Below, piece by piece: positions 1 to 9,896 of a stretch of 51,296 bases of DNA. This stretch comes from an uncultured Pelagibacteraceae bacterium (GTDB taxonomy: Bacteria > Pseudomonadota > Alphaproteobacteria > Pelagibacterales > Pelagibacteraceae): positions 1 through 51,296 of the forward strand of contig CACLZS010000008.1 in NCBI GenBank assembly GCA_902611465.1. The letters are read 5' to 3'. The translations under genes were made by a program, and so were the position numbers. The notes below the pieces were generated by a model that was given only the letters and a program-made list of their open reading frames with translations, was not told the origin of the DNA and did no database searches. How positions within the stretch are numbered: the stretch's first letter is position 1; each line of letters starts with the position of its first letter.

Positions 1-95
1 TTTTTGGAACTTACTCATCAATATATATCGCAAATCCTATTTTAGTTGCACTGAATGTCAGCCAAAGAACAATAGTTAAAGAAGAAAAAGATTAG
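1..95 (+). CDS. secF: Protein translocase subunit SecF, C-terminal end (partial)
   Basis: Only the last 30 or so codons are inside the window; the reading frame enters from the left edge and stops at TAG 93-95. The translated tail contains FGTYSSIYIANPILV followed by a short basic and acidic tail. The G-T-Y-S-S-I-(Y/F)-I-A motif is the signature of the last membrane segment of SecF, a subunit of the SecDF complex that helps pull proteins across the inner membrane using the proton gradient. The stop codon overlaps the end of the convergent PuuD-like gene by 4 bases. The call relies on this short motif only. Confidence 0.8.
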   Translation, partial: FGTYSSIYIANPILVALNVSQRTIVKEEKD

Positions 96-694
96 TATAG
101 GTTTTGAGCAATTACCATCGTCAGAAGCATTGGCAACGATAGAAGTGTATTTGTTCTAGAAAATAGCATCGCAGTTTTTGCAGATTTAGCTTTAACATCA
201 GCTTCAACCTCAATAATACCTAATGCTTTTTTCTGATTTGGCCATATTACAAACCATACATTAAATGCCATTATAATACCCAGCCACATACCAATACCGA
301 TAGCTGTAGCTTTTCCACCGCCTGATCCAATTCCTAATGTCATAGCTTGATGAACATAACCGTTTAAATAAGCTAAGATAAGTCCTGAAATTACTGTAAC
401 TAAAGCTGCCCATCTAAACCAAAACAGTGCTGCAGGAGCTATAACTTTTCCAATCGCTGGTTTTTGCTCATCAGGTATTTTTGCCATGTTTGGTATTTGA
501 ACGAAATTAAAATACCAAAGTAAACCAATCCACATTATTGCAACAATGACATGTATGTATCTAAATAACCAACTCCAAAAAACAATGTCGATATCAAAAC
601 CATCATTTCCAAAGTATAAACCTAAAAATAGTAAAATGGACAATACTAAAGAGAAATGAATAGTTTTAGATAATGATTGAAGAATCGTTGTCAT
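92..694 (-). CDS. PuuD-like (urate oxidase N-terminal domain) membrane protein
   Basis: The 200-residue protein has about five hydrophobic segments: roughly residues 14-28, 38-62, 88-112, 128-150 and 180-197. The RYIHVIVAIMWIGLLWYFNF stretch near residue 45 and the later WFRWAALVTVISG and NVWFVIWPNQKKALG stretches match the membrane domain that precedes cytochrome c in PuuD-type urate hydroxylases. No CXXCH haem c motif is present, and the length is about half that of full PuuD, so it is a membrane-domain-only relative. Urate is not a safe substrate assignment; a haem-binding or electron-transfer role is possible. It sits 34 bases downstream of uvrA on the same strand. Confidence 0.65.
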   Translation of the reverse strand: MTTILQSLSKTIHFSLVLSILLFLGLYFGNDGFDIDIVFWSWLFRYIHVIVAIMWIGLLWYFNFVQIPNMAKIPDEQKPAIGKVIAPAALFWFRWAALVTVISGLILAYLNGYVHQAMTLGIGSGGGKATAIGIGMWLGIIMAFNVWFVIWPNQKKALGIIEVEADVKAKSAKTAMLFSRTNTLLSLPMLLTMVIAQNLY

Positions 695-728
695 AATTTC
701 TTTAATTTATAACATTTTTAATTAAAAT

Positions 729-3605
729 TTAAGCAGTTTTTTTGAACTTATTGTCCAACATCGGTTTTAAAAATTTACCTGTATAACTATCTTTAACATT
801 GATAATTTCCTCAGGTTTACCTTCTGCTATTATATTACCACCCTTTACACCACCATCTGGACCCATATCGACTATATAATCAGCAGTTTTTATAACATCT
901 AAATTATGTTCTATAACAACAACAGTATTTCCAGTTGCAACAAAGGTATGTAAAATTTCCAATAATTTTTTAATATCGTGTTGATGCAGTCCTGTTGTTG
1001 GTTCATCCAATATATATATTGTTCTTCCTGTTGATCTTTTAGATAATTCTTTTGCCAACTTTATTCTTTGAGCTTCACCACCTGATAGTGTAGTAGCTTG
1101 TTGACCAATTTTTATATACCCTAATCCAACTTTCTTAAGTGTAAGCAATTTTGTTTTTATATTAGATATGTTTTCAAAATACTCACAACCTTCGTCAACG
1201 GTCATATTTAAAACATCCGCAATGCTCTTATCTTTAAATTTAATTTCTAGCGTTTCTCTATTATATCTAGTTCCTTTGCATTCATCACAAGTTATATAAA
1301 CATCAGGTAAAAAATGCATTTCATATGTTATTACCCCATCACCTTCACAAGCTTCGCATCTTCCACCTTTAACATTAAATGAAAACCTTCCCGGCTTATA
1401 GCCTCTACTTTTTGACTCTGGTAAATTTGTAAACCAGTCTCTTATTGGACCGAATGCGCCTGTATAAGTTGCTGGGTTAGACCTTGGAGTTCTACCAATA
1501 GGTGATTGATCTATATCTATTATTTTATCTACCAATTCAATGCCTTTAAAACCTCTAAATGGTTTTGGAATTTTTCTCGATTTATTATTGTTAAGTGTAA
1601 GGTTTAAAGCGTTATAAAGAGTTTGAAGTATTAGTGTAGATTTACCACTTCCAGAAACACCTGTTACACAAGTAAAACTTCCAAGTGGAATTTTAAGATT
1701 TACGTTGTTTAAATTATTTCCACTTGCTCCATTAATTTCTAAAAATCTTCCATTTTTTGCCAATCTTCTTGTTCTTGGTATTGGTATGTAGCTTTTGTTT
1801 GACAAGTATCTTCCTGTGATACTATCGTTATTATTTAATATATCTTTGTATGATCCTTGTGCTATTACCTCACCTCCTTTATTTCCAGCCTCTGGCCCAA
1901 GATCGATTATGTGATCTGCATTTTCCATTGTCTCTGTATCATGTTCTACAACAATGACTGTATTACCTAAGTCTCTAAGTCTTTTTAATGCATTTATTAA
2001 TTTTACGTTATCTTTTTGATGTAAACCAATAGATGGTTCATCAAGCACATACAATACTCCCGTTAATCCCGAACCTATCTGCGAAGCTAGTCTTATTCTT
2101 TGTGCTTCACCACCTGATAAAGTTCCAGACTCTCTTGATAAAGTTAAGTAATCAAGACCGACATTAAGTAGAAAATTTAATCTCTCATTAATTTCTTTTA
2201 ATATGTGCTGAGCTATTTTAAGTTGACGTTTATCTAATTTTGTCTCTAGTGATTTAAACCATTCTTTTGCATCAAATATAGATTTTTCAGTTACTTCACT
2301 TATATTAAGGTCATTAATTTTAACACAAAGTGCTTCATCTTTTAATCTGTGTCCGTTGCATCTTTCGCATTTTGTATCTGATTGGTACTGAGATATTTCT
2401 TCTCTTTTCCAATCACTATCAGTTTCTAAAAATCTTCTTTCTAAATTATTTACAACTCCTTCGAATGTTTTTTTATGTGAATATTTTTCATATCCATCAT
2501 CATATGAAAATTTGATTTCTTCTTCATCTGATCCAAATAATATTACATCTTTAATTTTTTTTGAAAGTCTTGACCATCTATCATTCAATGAAAAACCATA
2601 ATGTTTTGCTATAGAAGCTAAAGTTTGTGCATAATATAGTGAGGATGATTTTGACCACGGCTCTATAGCTCCATCTGCAATAGTTTTCTTTTCATCGGGC
2701 ACAACTAATTTTGGATCTACATTTAATTTAACACCTATACCTTCACACTCTTCACATGCACCATATGGACTATTAAAAGAAAAAAGTCTCGGTTCTATTT
2801 CTTCAATTGTAAAACCACTTTCAGGACAAGCAAATTTAGTTGAAAAGATTAAATTTTCAGTTTTTCTAAATTTTTTTGGAAGCGTTTCATCTTCATATTC
2901 TACAAACATTAGTCCATTTGCTAGATTAACAGCAGTTTCAACACTTTCAGCCAATCTATTTCCTAATGAAGCGTTTAAAACAATTCTATCAACTAGAACT
3001 GCTATATCGTGTTTTAATTTTTTATTCAGCTCTGGGACTTCGTCTATATCATAAAGTTTATTATCAACTTTAATTTTTCTAAAACCTCTTTTCTTATAGC
3101 CAAGAATATCTTTTCTATATTCTCCTTTTCTTCCTCTAACAACTGGCGCATATAAAAAAATTGTTGATTTTTTTGGGAGTGTTTTAATTTTATCAACAAT
3201 TTGACTTATAGTTTGAGAAGTTATTGGCAGCCCTGTGAATGGTGAATAAGGGATGCCGGCTCTTGCATAAAGAACCCTCATGTAATCATAAATTTCAGTA
3301 ACAGTTGCAACTGTAGATCTTGGATTTTTTGATGTATTTTTCTGTTCAATTGAGATTGCTGGACTTAGTCCTTCAATTAAATCAACATTTGGTTTTTTCA
3401 TCTTATCCAGAAACTGCCTTGCATAAGCTGATAAGCTTTCAACATAACGTCTCTGTCCTTCAGCATATACAGTATCAAAAGCTAAGGATGATTTTCCAGA
3501 TCCTGATAGGCCAGTGATGACAACAAATTTTTCTTTTGGAATCTCTAGTGTAATATTCTTTAAATTGTGCTCTTTTGCACCCTTAATAACTATCTTTTTA
3601 AGCAT
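729..3605 (-). CDS. uvrA: Excinuclease ABC subunit A
   Basis: UvrA is the damage-scanning ATPase of nucleotide excision repair and loads UvrB on distorted DNA. The 958 residues match the usual length. Two ABC modules are visible: Walker [10 protein letters not shown] near residue 31 with signature LSGGEAQRI near 495, and Walker [10 protein letters not shown] near 650 with a second LSGGEAQRI near 835. The insertion zinc module near 745-770 keeps both CXXC pairs (CEAC and CDEC). In the N-terminal zinc module the first pair reads C-P-E-S, with Ser replacing one Cys, a variant I believe is common in alphaproteobacteria. It is divergent from ssb across about 80 bases. Confidence 0.97.
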   Translation of the reverse strand: MLKKIVIKGAKEHNLKNITLEIPKEKFVVITGLSGSGKSSLAFDTVYAEGQRRYVESLSAYARQFLDKMKKPNVDLIEGLSPAISIEQKNTSKNPRSTVATVTEIYDYMRVLYARAGIPYSPFTGLPITSQTISQIVDKIKTLPKKSTIFLYAPVVRGRKGEYRKDILGYKKRGFRKIKVDNKLYDIDEVPELNKKLKHDIAVLVDRIVLNASLGNRLAESVETAVNLANGLMFVEYEDETLPKKFRKTENLIFSTKFACPESGFTIEEIEPRLFSFNSPYGACEECEGIGVKLNVDPKLVVPDEKKTIADGAIEPWSKSSSLYYAQTLASIAKHYGFSLNDRWSRLSKKIKDVILFGSDEEEIKFSYDDGYEKYSHKKTFEGVVNNLERRFLETDSDWKREEISQYQSDTKCERCNGHRLKDEALCVKINDLNISEVTEKSIFDAKEWFKSLETKLDKRQLKIAQHILKEINERLNFLLNVGLDYLTLSRESGTLSGGEAQRIRLASQIGSGLTGVLYVLDEPSIGLHQKDNVKLINALKRLRDLGNTVIVVEHDTETMENADHIIDLGPEAGNKGGEVIAQGSYKDILNNNDSITGRYLSNKSYIPIPRTRRLAKNGRFLEINGASGNNLNNVNLKIPLGSFTCVTGVSGSGKSTLILQTLYNALNLTLNNNKSRKIPKPFRGFKGIELVDKIIDIDQSPIGRTPRSNPATYTGAFGPIRDWFTNLPESKSRGYKPGRFSFNVKGGRCEACEGDGVITYEMHFLPDVYITCDECKGTRYNRETLEIKFKDKSIADVLNMTVDEGCEYFENISNIKTKLLTLKKVGLGYIKIGQQATTLSGGEAQRIKLAKELSKRSTGRTIYILDEPTTGLHQHDIKKLLEILHTFVATGNTVVVIEHNLDVIKTADYIVDMGPDGGVKGGNIIAEGKPEEIINVKDSYTGKFLKPMLDNKFKKTA

Positions 3606-3632
3606 AATTTTTGTTGCTTTAGATTAATATAA

Positions 3633-3661
3633 TTAATATTCAAGTTAATAAGTGATATAAT
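3633..3661 (+). promoter_or_regulatory. Predicted sigma-70 promoter of ssb-gyrA
   Basis: A TTAATA box at 3633-3638 is separated by 17 bases from a perfect TATAAT at 3656-3661, in the gap between divergent uvrA and ssb. The predicted start near 3668 gives a leader of about 19 bases before the ssb ATG at 3687. Inferred from consensus match and spacing only. Confidence 0.55.
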
Positions 3662-3686
3662 AAACATTCTTAAATATTAAAATATT

Positions 3687-4136
3687 ATGGCTGGAAGTTT
3701 AAATAAAGTATTATTAATTGGTCGTTTGGGCGCAGACCCAGAAGTCAAGCAAATGGTGAATGGCAAAAGCGTTGCAAGACTTAGCCTTGCTACTAGCCAA
3801 TCCTGGAAAGATAAAAATACTGGAGAAAAAAAAGAAAAAACTGAATGGCATAGAGTAGTGGTTTTTAATGAAGGTTTGGTAAATGTCGTTCAACAGTATT
3901 TAAAAAAAGGTGCACAAGTGTACGTTGAAGGACAGCTATCAACAAGAAAATGGAAAGACGAACAAAGTGGACAAGATAAATACTCAACTGAAATTTTAAT
4001 CCAAGGTTATAATTCATCATTAACAATGCTCGGTGGTGGTAATCAAAATAATATTGCATCACAAGATAGTAAACAAAATTTTGATGATGCACCTGCACCA
4101 GATCAAAGTGGTTTAGACGACGATATTCCATTTTAA
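3687..4136 (+). CDS. ssb: Single-stranded DNA-binding protein
   Basis: The 149-residue protein has an N-terminal OB fold (about residues 4-110, starting [20 protein letters not shown]) that binds single-stranded DNA as a tetramer. It is followed by a short polar linker rich in Asn, Gln and Asp, and ends in the acidic tip DDDIPF that docks replication and repair partners. Length and tip are typical. gyrA follows after 5 bases, so the two are probably cotranscribed. The shared region with divergent uvrA groups DNA maintenance genes, a common arrangement. Confidence 0.97.
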   Translation: MAGSLNKVLLIGRLGADPEVKQMVNGKSVARLSLATSQSWKDKNTGEKKEKTEWHRVVVFNEGLVNVVQQYLKKGAQVYVEGQLSTRKWKDEQSGQDKYSTEILIQGYNSSLTMLGGGNQNNIASQDSKQNFDDAPAPDQSGLDDDIPF

Positions 4137-4141
4137 TTAAT

Positions 4142-6724
4142 ATGGAAAAAAACGAAATTCCAAAAATAAATAATAATATAAAACCAATCTCAATGTATGA
4201 TGAGATGAGCTCATCATATCTGTCCTACGCTATGAGTGTTATAGTAAGTAGGGCATTACCTGATATCAGAGATGGATTAAAACCTGTTCACAGAAGAATT
4301 ATATATGCAATGCATAAAGGTGGCTTTGATTGGTCAAAACAATTTAGAAAATCTGCAAGAATTGTTGGAGATGTAATAGGTAAATACCACCCTCATGGTG
4401 ATCAAGCTGTTTATGACGCTCTTGTTAGAATGGTTCAAGAATTTTCAATGAGCTTACCTCTTGTTGATGGACAAGGTAATTTCGGTTCTATAGATGGAGA
4501 TCCACCAGCTGCAATGAGATATACAGAAACTAAACTTGCAAAAGTTTCACAGTTTTTGATTGATGATATAGAAAAAAACACTGTATCTTTTAAAAGTAAT
4601 TACGATGAAACAGAGCAAGAACCTATCGTTTTACCTGCTCAATATCCAAACCTTCTAGTGAATGGCGCTGGTGGAATTGCAGTTGGAATGGCGACAAGTA
4701 TACCTCCACATAATTTAGGTGAGGTTATAGATGGAACTTTAGCCTTAATTAAAAACAAAGATATTAAAATTAATGAGTTAATGAAACATATTCCTGGACC
4801 AGATTTTCCAACAGGAGGGTTAATAATTGGAAAAGATATAATTAAGCAAGGATACAAAACTGGAAGGGGATCTTTTAAGATACGTGGAGAAATTTCAGTA
4901 GAAAATTTAAAAAATGGAAAAGATAGACTTGTAGTTTCATCAATACCTTACCAAATTAACAAATCTAATTTAAATGAAAGAATTGCAGAACTAGTAAGAG
5001 ATAAAAAAATTGATGGTATAAGTGATATTAGAGATGAGTCAAATAGTGAAGGTATAAGAGTATCAATTGATCTTAGAAGAAATGTTGAACCAGAAACAGT
5101 TAAAAGACAGTTATATAAGTACACCACAATAGAATCATCTTTTGGTTTTAATTCTTTGGCAATTGTTGATCAAAAACCTAAGATTTGTAATTTAAAAGAT
5201 TTTTTAGAAAATTTTTTAAAATTTAGAGAAGATGTAGTTGTAAAAAGAACTAAATTTGATCTTAAAAAAGCAGAAGAGAGAGTTCACATTTTATTAGGAT
5301 TATCTGTCAGTGTTGAAAATATAGATAAAGTCATTAAAATTATCAGATCATCAAAAAATCCAGAAGAAGCAAAAAATTCACTTTTAAAATCAACTTGGAA
5401 AATAAACCAAGCATCAAAACTTATTAAATTAATTGATAGTAAAAATTATAAAGGAAAATATGTTCTCTCTAATGATCAAGTAACTTCAATATTGGAACTT
5501 AGACTTCAAAAATTAACTGCAATAGGAATTAATGAAATAGAGATAGAAATCAAAAAATTATCTGAAGAGATATTTAAGTATAAAAAAATTATAAATTCTA
5601 AAAACGAATTATTAAGAGTAATAAGCAATGATTTGCAGATGATAAAAGAAAAATTCTCAGTTCCGAGAAGAACAAAAATTATAGATGCTGTTCTAAATTA
5701 TGACATAGAGGAAACTATTCAAAAAGAGTCTGTAATTATAACAATAACACTTCAAGGTTATATCAAGAGAGGTGCTTTAAGTGGAGTAAAACAACAAAAA
5801 AGAGGTGGAAAAGGAAAAACAGGAATTAAAACCCGAGAAGAAGACTCAGTTGTTCAAACATTGTCTGTCGATACACATACGTCATTGTTATTTTTTTCAA
5901 CAGAGGGTTTAGCCTATAAAGTTAAAGCTTGGAAAATACCTGAAGGTTCAGCTACATCTAAAGGTAAATCTCTCTTTAATATTTTACCTCTTAAAAACCA
6001 TCAATCAATAAGTTCGATCATGCCTTTTCCAGACGAAGATGTTGATAAGAAAAACATGCATATTATATTTGCTACAAGCAAAGGAAAAATTAGAAAGAAT
6101 AACCTAGAAGATTTCTCATCTATTAATGCTTCTGGTAAAATTGCTATGAAACTTGACTCTGATGACAAGATTATTGGAGTGAAGATATGTACCGATGATC
6201 AAGATATAATGTTAAATACAAAATTTGGTAAATGCATAAGATTTGACTCACAAAAACTTAGAGTTTTTAAAGGAAGATCTTCTAAAGGTATAAGAGGTAT
6301 TAATCTTTCAGAAAAGGATACAATTGTTTCATTATCTATAATTGATAAAGATGATATTAAAAAAAGTAAAAGTAAAACTAAAGATGAAAAATCTGAGGTT
6401 AAAGCTAAAGAAAAATTTGTCTTATCAATAACAGAAAATGGTTATGGTAAAAGAACCTCTCATTACGATTTTAGAGTTACAAATCGAGGAGGAAAGGGAA
6501 TAATTGGTATAGTTAATTCTCCAAGAAATGGTAATGTCTCCTCATCTTTCCCTGTTTTTGAGGGAGATCAAATTTTAATTTCTACCAATAAAGGTAGAGT
6601 TATAAGAACTGCAGTAAAGGAAATAAGAATTGCTGGAAGAAATACCCAAGGAGTAAGAATTATTAAATTAACTGGAGATGAAAAGGTTGTCTCTTCAATT
6701 AAATTAGATGATAATTTGGTTTAA
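4142..6724 (+). CDS. gyrA: DNA gyrase subunit A
   Basis: GyrA cuts and rejoins the DNA gate segment during ATP-dependent negative supercoiling. The 860 residues include the winged-helix breakage domain with the R126-Y127 pair of the AAMRYTE motif (Tyr127 is the catalytic nucleophile). The coiled-coil tower lies around 370-500, and the C-terminal beta-pinwheel carries the GyrA box as QKRGGKG, which separates it from ParC. The quinolone pocket reads [15 protein letters not shown], so the position equivalent to E. coli Ser83 is Gln88 while the Asp87 equivalent (Asp92) is kept. Its stop shares one base with the coaD start. Confidence 0.97.
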   Translation: MEKNEIPKINNNIKPISMYDEMSSSYLSYAMSVIVSRALPDIRDGLKPVHRRIIYAMHKGGFDWSKQFRKSARIVGDVIGKYHPHGDQAVYDALVRMVQEFSMSLPLVDGQGNFGSIDGDPPAAMRYTETKLAKVSQFLIDDIEKNTVSFKSNYDETEQEPIVLPAQYPNLLVNGAGGIAVGMATSIPPHNLGEVIDGTLALIKNKDIKINELMKHIPGPDFPTGGLIIGKDIIKQGYKTGRGSFKIRGEISVENLKNGKDRLVVSSIPYQINKSNLNERIAELVRDKKIDGISDIRDESNSEGIRVSIDLRRNVEPETVKRQLYKYTTIESSFGFNSLAIVDQKPKICNLKDFLENFLKFREDVVVKRTKFDLKKAEERVHILLGLSVSVENIDKVIKIIRSSKNPEEAKNSLLKSTWKINQASKLIKLIDSKNYKGKYVLSNDQVTSILELRLQKLTAIGINEIEIEIKKLSEEIFKYKKIINSKNELLRVISNDLQMIKEKFSVPRRTKIIDAVLNYDIEETIQKESVIITITLQGYIKRGALSGVKQQKRGGKGKTGIKTREEDSVVQTLSVDTHTSLLFFSTEGLAYKVKAWKIPEGSATSKGKSLFNILPLKNHQSISSIMPFPDEDVDKKNMHIIFATSKGKIRKNNLEDFSSINASGKIAMKLDSDDKIIGVKICTDDQDIMLNTKFGKCIRFDSQKLRVFKGRSSKGIRGINLSEKDTIVSLSIIDKDDIKKSKSKTKDEKSEVKAKEKFVLSITENGYGKRTSHYDFRVTNRGGKGIIGIVNSPRNGNVSSSFPVFEGDQILISTNKGRVIRTAVKEIRIAGRNTQGVRIIKLTGDEKVVSSIKLDDNLV

Positions 6725-7218
6725 TGAAAAATATTGCTATATATCCAGGGACATTTGATCCAATAACAAACGGTCACATTGATGTGATTAAAAAAGCTCT
6801 AAAATTGGCAGATAAAATAATTGTTGGTATATCTGATGGAAATGAAAAAAATTTTTTATTTCCAATAGACGAAAGACTTAAAATTGTTAAAAAAGCTTTA
6901 TATGATGATTTAAAATTTCCAAAAAATAAAATCCAAGTAATTAAATTCAATTCCTTAACAACTGAATTATGCAAAAAATATAAATCAAATCTAATTCTTA
7001 GGGGCTTGCGAGCAGTGTCAGATTTTGAATATGAGTTCCAACTGGCAGGAATGAATAGAAAATTAAACAATAAAGTAGAAACAGTCTTTCTCATGTCTGA
7101 CGTTGAAAATCAGATTATTTCATCCAGATTTGTTAAAGAAATAGCTCTACACAAAGGCGATTTAAAGAAATTTACAACCAAAAGTACTATTAAGTCACTG
7201 AAAGAAGCTTATGCTTAA
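6724..7218 (+). CDS. coaD: Phosphopantetheine adenylyltransferase
   Basis: CoaD transfers AMP from ATP to 4'-phosphopantetheine, the penultimate step of coenzyme A synthesis. The 164 residues match the family. The nucleotidyltransferase signature YPGTFDPITNGHIDVI is at residues 8-23, with the T-x-x-H element, and the C-terminal ISSRFVKEIA corresponds to the ISS-containing nucleotide-binding motif. The ATG overlaps the gyrA stop by 1 base and the end overlaps the next gene by 8 bases, which points to translational coupling. Confidence 0.96.
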   Translation: MKNIAIYPGTFDPITNGHIDVIKKALKLADKIIVGISDGNEKNFLFPIDERLKIVKKALYDDLKFPKNKIQVIKFNSLTTELCKKYKSNLILRGLRAVSDFEYEFQLAGMNRKLNNKVETVFLMSDVENQIISSRFVKEIALHKGDLKKFTTKSTIKSLKEAYA

Positions 7219-7768
7219 AAAAATTTTTATTTTATTTTTATCAATATTATTATTAACAACAGCATTAAATGCAAAGGAGAATACAATGATACTTAAATTA
7301 AAAGACGGAGACGTAAAAATAGAATTATTTCCAGATGTGGCACCAAATCATGTAAAAAGAATAACCGAATTAGCAAACAATGGAAAATATGACGGAGTAG
7401 TTTTTCACAGAGTAATCGATGGTTTTATGGCCCAAACTGGTGATGTCCAATTTGGAAATTCATCATCTAATAATTTTAATCTAAGCAGAGCTGGCATGGG
7501 TGGATCAGATATGCCTGATCTAAAAGAGGAGTTTAATGATTTGCCACATGAAAGAGGAACATTATCAATGGCCAGATCTTCAGATCCAAATAGTGCAAAC
7601 AGCCAGTTCTTCATTTGTTTTGGTCCAACACCGCATCTTGACAGACAATATACTGTATTTGGAAAAGTAATTGAAGGCATGGAGTTTGTAGACATGATAA
7701 CCAAAGGTGATGGACCCAATGGTTCTGTTTCTAACCCAGATAAAATAATTAGCTTTAAATCTGAGTAA
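7211..7768 (+). CDS. Exported cyclophilin-type peptidyl-prolyl isomerase
   Basis: The 185-residue protein begins with a signal peptide (KKIFILFLSILLLTTALNAK, about residues 3-22), so it should act in the periplasm. A cyclophilin domain follows from about residue 25. The catalytic core shows FHRVIDGFMAQTGD (Arg of the FHR motif) and SANSQFFICFG, both hallmark cyclophilin segments. It catalyses cis-trans isomerisation of X-Pro bonds during folding of exported proteins. It lies between coaD and tgt in one compact operon. PpiA-like is the nearest label, but orthology to a named E. coli gene is not certain. Confidence 0.92.
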   Translation: MLKKIFILFLSILLLTTALNAKENTMILKLKDGDVKIELFPDVAPNHVKRITELANNGKYDGVVFHRVIDGFMAQTGDVQFGNSSSNNFNLSRAGMGGSDMPDLKEEFNDLPHERGTLSMARSSDPNSANSQFFICFGPTPHLDRQYTVFGKVIEGMEFVDMITKGDGPNGSVSNPDKIISFKSE

Positions 7769-7778
7769 AATTTAATGG

Positions 7779-8897
7779 ATGGAAGATATAAAAAAGAATT
7801 TCTCTTTTAGCGTAAAACATCAAAACAAAAATTATCGTGTTGGATTAATTCAAACACATCGTGGAGAAATAGATACACCTGCTTTTATGCCTGTAGGAAC
7901 TCAGGCTACTGTAAAAGGTGTGTTTATTGATGATATTATAAAGACTGGTAGTCAAATTATTCTTTCAAATACTTACCACTTAATGATTAGACCTGGCACA
8001 AAAAGAGTCGAGGCTGTTGGTGGTCTTCATAAATTTATGAATTGCAAACTTCCTATTCTAACCGACTCTGGAGGTTATCAGGTTATGTCTTTATCAAAAT
8101 TTAACAAAATCGATAGAGACAAAGGAGCAATTTTTCAATCTCATATAGACGGAAAAACTTTCATCTTAAGTCCTGAGGAAAGTATCAAAATTCAAAAAAA
8201 ACTTAATTCAGATATTGTTATGGTTATGGATGAATGTCCAAAAAATACCAAAGATTACAATAAAATCAAAAATTCTATGGAATTATCCACAGAATGGGCA
8301 AAAAGATCCAAGGATGAATTTGGAAATAATCCACATAAAGCTTTGTTTGGTATTGTACAAGGAGGTTTGTTTAATGATCTTAGAATTGAGTCTTTAAAAA
8401 AATTAATTAATATAAAATTTGACGGATATGCAATTGGTGGGTTAGCTGTTGGAGAAACTCAAAAAGAAATGTTTAATGTTTTAGATGGTATTAAAGATTA
8501 TTTACCTGAAGATAAACCAAGATATTTAATGGGTGTAGGAACCCCATCAGATATATTGGGAGCAGTAAAAAGAGGTGTTGATATGTTCGATTGTGTTTTG
8601 CCAACTAGATCAGGAAGAACAGGATTGGCTTTCACGTGGGATGGAAGAATTCAAATTAGAAACTCTGAAAATAAATTTGACAATACACCTCTAGATAGTA
8701 ATGTGACAAAATTTGACTTAAACAAGTATTCAAAAAATTATTTGAATCACTTACACAATACTAATGAAATGTTAGCTTCAATGATTTTGACCCTAAATAA
8801 TATAAATTTTTATCAAGAACTAATGTATGAGATTAGAAAAAATATTAAAATGGGAACTTTTGAACAATTTCATGATAAGTATATTAATATTCTGTAA
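7779..8897 (+). CDS. tgt: tRNA-guanine transglycosylase, lacking the zinc site
   Basis: Tgt exchanges guanine-34 for the queuosine precursor preQ1 in tRNAs with GUN anticodons. The 372 residues match full length. Seen directly: base-pocket D96 in LTDSGGYQ, the VQGG loop near 193-196, GLAVGE near 221-226, and nucleophile D271 in VDMFDCVLPTRSGR. Unusually, the C-terminal zinc motif CXCXXC...H is gone. The aligned segment after PLD (304-306) reads SNVTKFDLNK then YSKNYL, putting Val309, Lys311 and Leu314 at the Cys positions, and TLNNINFYQ puts Asn340 at the His position. The surrounding residues still align without gaps, so a frameshift is not the cause. Confidence 0.95.
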   Translation: MEDIKKNFSFSVKHQNKNYRVGLIQTHRGEIDTPAFMPVGTQATVKGVFIDDIIKTGSQIILSNTYHLMIRPGTKRVEAVGGLHKFMNCKLPILTDSGGYQVMSLSKFNKIDRDKGAIFQSHIDGKTFILSPEESIKIQKKLNSDIVMVMDECPKNTKDYNKIKNSMELSTEWAKRSKDEFGNNPHKALFGIVQGGLFNDLRIESLKKLINIKFDGYAIGGLAVGETQKEMFNVLDGIKDYLPEDKPRYLMGVGTPSDILGAVKRGVDMFDCVLPTRSGRTGLAFTWDGRIQIRNSENKFDNTPLDSNVTKFDLNKYSKNYLNHLHNTNEMLASMILTLNNINFYQELMYEIRKNIKMGTFEQFHDKYINIL

Positions 8898-8947
8898 ATT
8901 TTTACCATTGCCAAATATAAAAAAATCAATATAAGAATTTTCGTGTT

Positions 8948-9023
<76 letters not shown>

Positions 9024-9028
9024 ACATG

Positions 9029-9850
9029 TCAGGCAATTGGTGGGTACTTTAAAATTATCTCGTTAATCCAATTACTAATCTGGTCAATTCTCCTATCATT
9101 TGAGGGATGTGTGCTCATAAATTCAGGTGGTTCTTTGCCTTTATTTGCTTTCTTCATTCTTTCCCATATTTTGGTAGTTTCTCTTATATCGTAACCAGAT
9201 AACGAGGAAAAAATTAATCCTAAATAATCAGCTTCACTCTCTTGTTTTCTTGTAAAGGGGTTCATTATTCCAATTTGAGATAACAAGCCAACAGTATTCA
9301 TTCCTGTAGTTCTATTTACCTGAGATAATTTTCCTCCAGTAGCAATATCTATTATTCCAGTAGTTGTGTTTAATAGTACTGTTCTACTTGCTCTTTCAAC
9401 TGAATGTTTCGCTACTGCATGAGCGATTTCATGACCCATTACAGCTGCTAAGCCATCGTCATTTTTGGTTATATCTAACATACCAGTATAAACAGCAATT
9501 TTTCCTCCAGGCATACACCATGCATTTTTAACTTTTTTATTATCTATTAATATATATTCCCAAGAAAAGTTTACAGTCGGGTCATCCATGTTATTTTTAT
9601 AAAAATATTCAGATATCGATGTTTCTATTTTTGATCCAATTCCAATAATTTTATCTAAACTTTCTTTATCGTCACTTAATTTAGCTTTTTGTTTTACTTT
9701 TTCATACAAATCAGCAGCTTGTGCATTTAACTTTGATTCTGGAATTAATTTTAGTTGTCTTCTATCTGTTATTGGAGCGGTAGTACATGCGTGTAAACCA
9801 GCCGAAAGGCAGCCACAACCCATCAAATATATAAAATTTCTTCTATTCAC
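9029..9850 (-). CDS. M48-family zinc metalloprotease, lipoprotein
   Basis: The 273-residue protein starts with an export signal containing twin arginines (NRRNFIYLM) and a lipobox-like LHAC with Cys22, so a membrane-anchored lipoprotein, possibly Tat-exported, is likely. The peptidase M48 domain carries the zinc motif HEIAH (H140, E141, H144) and the third ligand E206 in QESEAD. A TPR region is absent. Relatives (LoiP/YggG type) degrade misfolded outer-membrane or periplasmic proteins. It is transcribed divergently from the DUF502 gene over a 46-base gap and converges on tRNA-Lys. Confidence 0.9.
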   Translation of the reverse strand: MNRRNFIYLMGCGCLSAGLHACTTAPITDRRQLKLIPESKLNAQAADLYEKVKQKAKLSDDKESLDKIIGIGSKIETSISEYFYKNNMDDPTVNFSWEYILIDNKKVKNAWCMPGGKIAVYTGMLDITKNDDGLAAVMGHEIAHAVAKHSVERASRTVLLNTTTGIIDIATGGKLSQVNRTTGMNTVGLLSQIGIMNPFTRKQESEADYLGLIFSSLSGYDIRETTKIWERMKKANKGKEPPEFMSTHPSNDRRIDQISNWINEIILKYPPIA

Positions 9851-9866
9851 TTTTCTTAATATTTAT

Positions 9867-9885
9867 ATTACATGTAATTTATAAT
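9867..9885 (+). promoter_or_regulatory. Palindrome and -10 box between M48 protease and DUF502 gene
   Basis: The 46-base divergent gap contains a perfect 12-base palindrome ATTACATGTAAT (9867-9878), then TATAAT at 9880-9885 reading towards the DUF502 gene. A TTAATA at 9856-9861 with an 18-base spacer could be the -35. The palindrome would sit in the promoter spacer, so it could be an operator, though AT-rich palindromes also occur by chance. Confidence 0.35.
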
Positions 9886-9896
9886 CAATTAAAGTT

